Of a stretch of DNA of 14,439 nt, positions 13,392 to 14,439 are shown piece after piece. The notes under the pieces are model-generated. The model made no database searches. It had not been told where the DNA came from and saw nothing but the letters and a program-made list of their open reading frames with translations. How positions within the stretch are numbered: position 1 is the first letter of the stretch; the number at the start of each line of letters is the position of its first letter. Both the position numbers and the translations under genes were made by a program. The DNA comes from Prevotella sp. UBA5387. GTDB taxonomy: Bacteria > Bacteroidota > Bacteroidia > Bacteroidales > Bacteroidaceae. The stretch spans positions 1 to 14,439 of the forward strand of contig DHOP01000109.1 of the NCBI GenBank assembly GCA_002407775.1. Reading direction: 5' to 3'.

Positions 13392-14225
13392 TTATGAATT
13401 TGTTATTCGATTTTTTCTTTTTTTCCTCCAATAACGTATGAAGAAAATTATTCCCGTTGCCAGCAGGATGACCGCCCAAAGATTTGCCAGCATCACGACG
13501 AATGTAAGAAGAGTTTCCCATCCGTTCGAGAACCCATTGCCTATACGATTCCAAAAATTATAATCAGGATTTGATTCGTAAAACGTTACGTTAAGCGTAC
13601 TATAATCAACCTGGCCATTCAAGTATCTAAACCTCCCTTCGGTTGACTCAATGTCTTCACGGAGCTTTCCCATTTGTTCTTCAATTTTGAGAATCTCTTC
13701 TACTTTGGTTGCTTTCTGAAGGAGTTGAATATAACGTGCTTCCAGCTCTTTTTTAGCTTTGAGACGTTTATCAAGATCAATATAGTCTTCTGTTACGTCT
13801 GACAGTCTTACTTCGCGTGAGTCTATTTTTGTAGCTTGTTCAGCCACATTATTAATGAGTGTATCAAAACTACTAGAAGGAATACGTATAGTCAACGTAT
13901 TTGATTTGCGTTCATCGTAAGTGGAAATCTCATCGCTTTCAATGTAGCCTTTTAATGCTTTGACCTGTTTCTGTATAGCTGACTTAGTCTTTACAATATC
14001 CTTTGTCTCAAAATTGATATCACCTGTCTTTGTGATTTTTCGATCGTATTCACTGGCTTGTTTGTCTTCTAGTTTTGCTTCTTTCTTTGCATCTGCTTGA
14101 GGAGTTTTCAACTCTGATAGTTCAGTAACCTCGTCCATGGCAACAGAGCTTTCATTGGCCTTATTACCGCATGACCAAATAAAAAATAGGGATAAAACCA
14201 AAAGTAGTAGTGTGACTTTTTTCAT
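13392..14225 (-). CDS. DUF4349 domain lipoprotein
   Basis: A 277-aa envelope protein of the DUF4349 family. The signal peptide MKKVTLLLLVLSLFFIWSC ends at Cys19 in a lipobox-like FIWSC; Trp at -2 is unusual, so lipidation is likely but not certain. An acidic, Lys-rich linker (about 25-60) precedes the DUF4349 domain (about 62-215: KITKTGDINFETKD, then LTIRIPSSSFDTLIN, a coiled coil at about 148-195 with TEDYIDLDKRLKAKKELEARY, and VDYSTLNVTFYE). A transmembrane helix (about 239-264) and a basic tail (RYWRKKRKNR) follow. With the C-terminal helix anchored, the domain should face the periplasm. Its molecular function is unknown. The frame is open 23 codons further upstream, but the signal sequence and the promoter at 14253-14283 fix the start at 14225. 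It is a single-gene unit with its own promoter and terminator. Confidence 0.9.
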   Translation of the reverse strand: MKKVTLLLLVLSLFFIWSCGNKANESSVAMDEVTELSELKTPQADAKKEAKLEDKQASEYDRKITKTGDINFETKDIVKTKSAIQKQVKALKGYIESDEISTYDERKSNTLTIRIPSSSFDTLINNVAEQATKIDSREVRLSDVTEDYIDLDKRLKAKKELEARYIQLLQKATKVEEILKIEEQMGKLREDIESTEGRFRYLNGQVDYSTLNVTFYESNPDYNFWNRIGNGFSNGWETLLTFVVMLANLWAVILLATGIIFFIRYWRKKRKNRITNS

Positions 14226-14252
14226 GTGTAAGAAGATTATATGTTTCTTCTG

Positions 14253-14283
14253 CAAATATAAATATTTTGGCGATAGGGTGCAA
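14253..14283 (-). promoter_or_regulatory. Promoter of the DUF4349 gene
   Basis: On the minus strand TATATTTG (14253-14260) is a perfect -7 box, preceded after exactly 20 nt by TTG (14281-14283) as the -33 element. This is the most complete Bacteroidetes-type promoter in the window. The -7 box ends 27 nt before the ATG. Confidence 0.75.
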
Positions 14284-14364
14284 GGGAAAGACATTAAATT
14301 AAATTTACTTTACCACTACTATCCATGTGATTAAGATAACTTAATGAATTTAGGATAAAAAGAA

Positions 14365-14439
14365 GGGCTGTTGCGAAAGGATACTAACGTGTCGAAACGA
14401 TAGTGATTCTGTCGTTTTGCGAAAGCTATCTAATCGCGT
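14365..14439. mobile_element. Possible insertion-sequence edge, truncated
   Basis: The sequence from about 14365 opens GGGCTGTTGCGAAAG, which resembles the terminal inverted repeats of several Bacteroidetes insertion sequences. The octamer-plus-one TTGCGAAAG recurs at 14371-14379 and 14417-14425, and CGAAACGA/TCGTTTTG can pair nearby. No transposase is visible before the window ends, so this is a resemblance only. Confidence 0.25.

Noticed and set aside
14330..14345. ATTAAG-ATAA-CTTAAT inverted repeat
   Set aside because: Short and purely AT-rich apart from one pair; expected by chance in this composition.

Overview
The window reads as a chromosomal segment of a Prevotella-like member of the Bacteroidales. 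The evidence is a BamD / RNA polymerase omega / DUF4293 gene cluster, a Porin_10-type putative porin, DUF4468 and DUF4349 proteins, a BspA-like leucine-rich-repeat protein ending in a type IX secretion (T9SS) type-A-like sorting tail, and promoters of the Bacteroidetes type (-7 element TAnnTTTG) in front of several genes. No rRNA, tRNA, CRISPR array, complete insertion sequence or phage gene is visible.

Layout. Bases 1-688 hold no convincing gene, only a strong 39-nt hairpin and scraps of reading frame. Bases 689-2375 (minus strand) form a housekeeping operon transcribed bamD, rpoZ, DUF4293. A divergent gap of about 0.5 kb leads to uvrB (2906-4942, plus), whose best promoter box lies so close to the ATG that a leaderless mRNA is predicted. 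Next comes a plus-strand cell-envelope operon (5161-8442): a secreted DUF4468 protein, a 73-aa two-helix membrane protein and a 781-aa putative porin. A single-gene unit follows (8727-9098), encoding a DUF1232/YkvA-like membrane protein and ending in a hairpin plus T-run.

Bases 9213-10676 are a gene-poor, AT-rich stretch full of TGTAA/TTACA words and inverted repeats. It lies upstream of the accessory unit of the window: a 674-aa BspA-like surface or secreted protein (10677-12701) whose stop codon overlaps the start codon of a 78-aa small protein (12701-12937), followed by a textbook terminator. The last gene (minus strand, 13392-14225) encodes a DUF4349 lipoprotein with a clean promoter and terminator. 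The final bases may be the edge of an insertion sequence.

How the genes fit together: most encode cell-envelope functions (BamD for outer-membrane protein assembly, a porin that should depend on that machinery, a lipoprotein, a T9SS cargo), next to two core information genes (rpoZ, uvrB). The part most likely to hold something undescribed is 9.2-13.0 kb: the long regulatory-looking region, the LRR/T9SS cargo and the overlapping small protein. All family assignments come from reading the sequence by eye; no database search was run.
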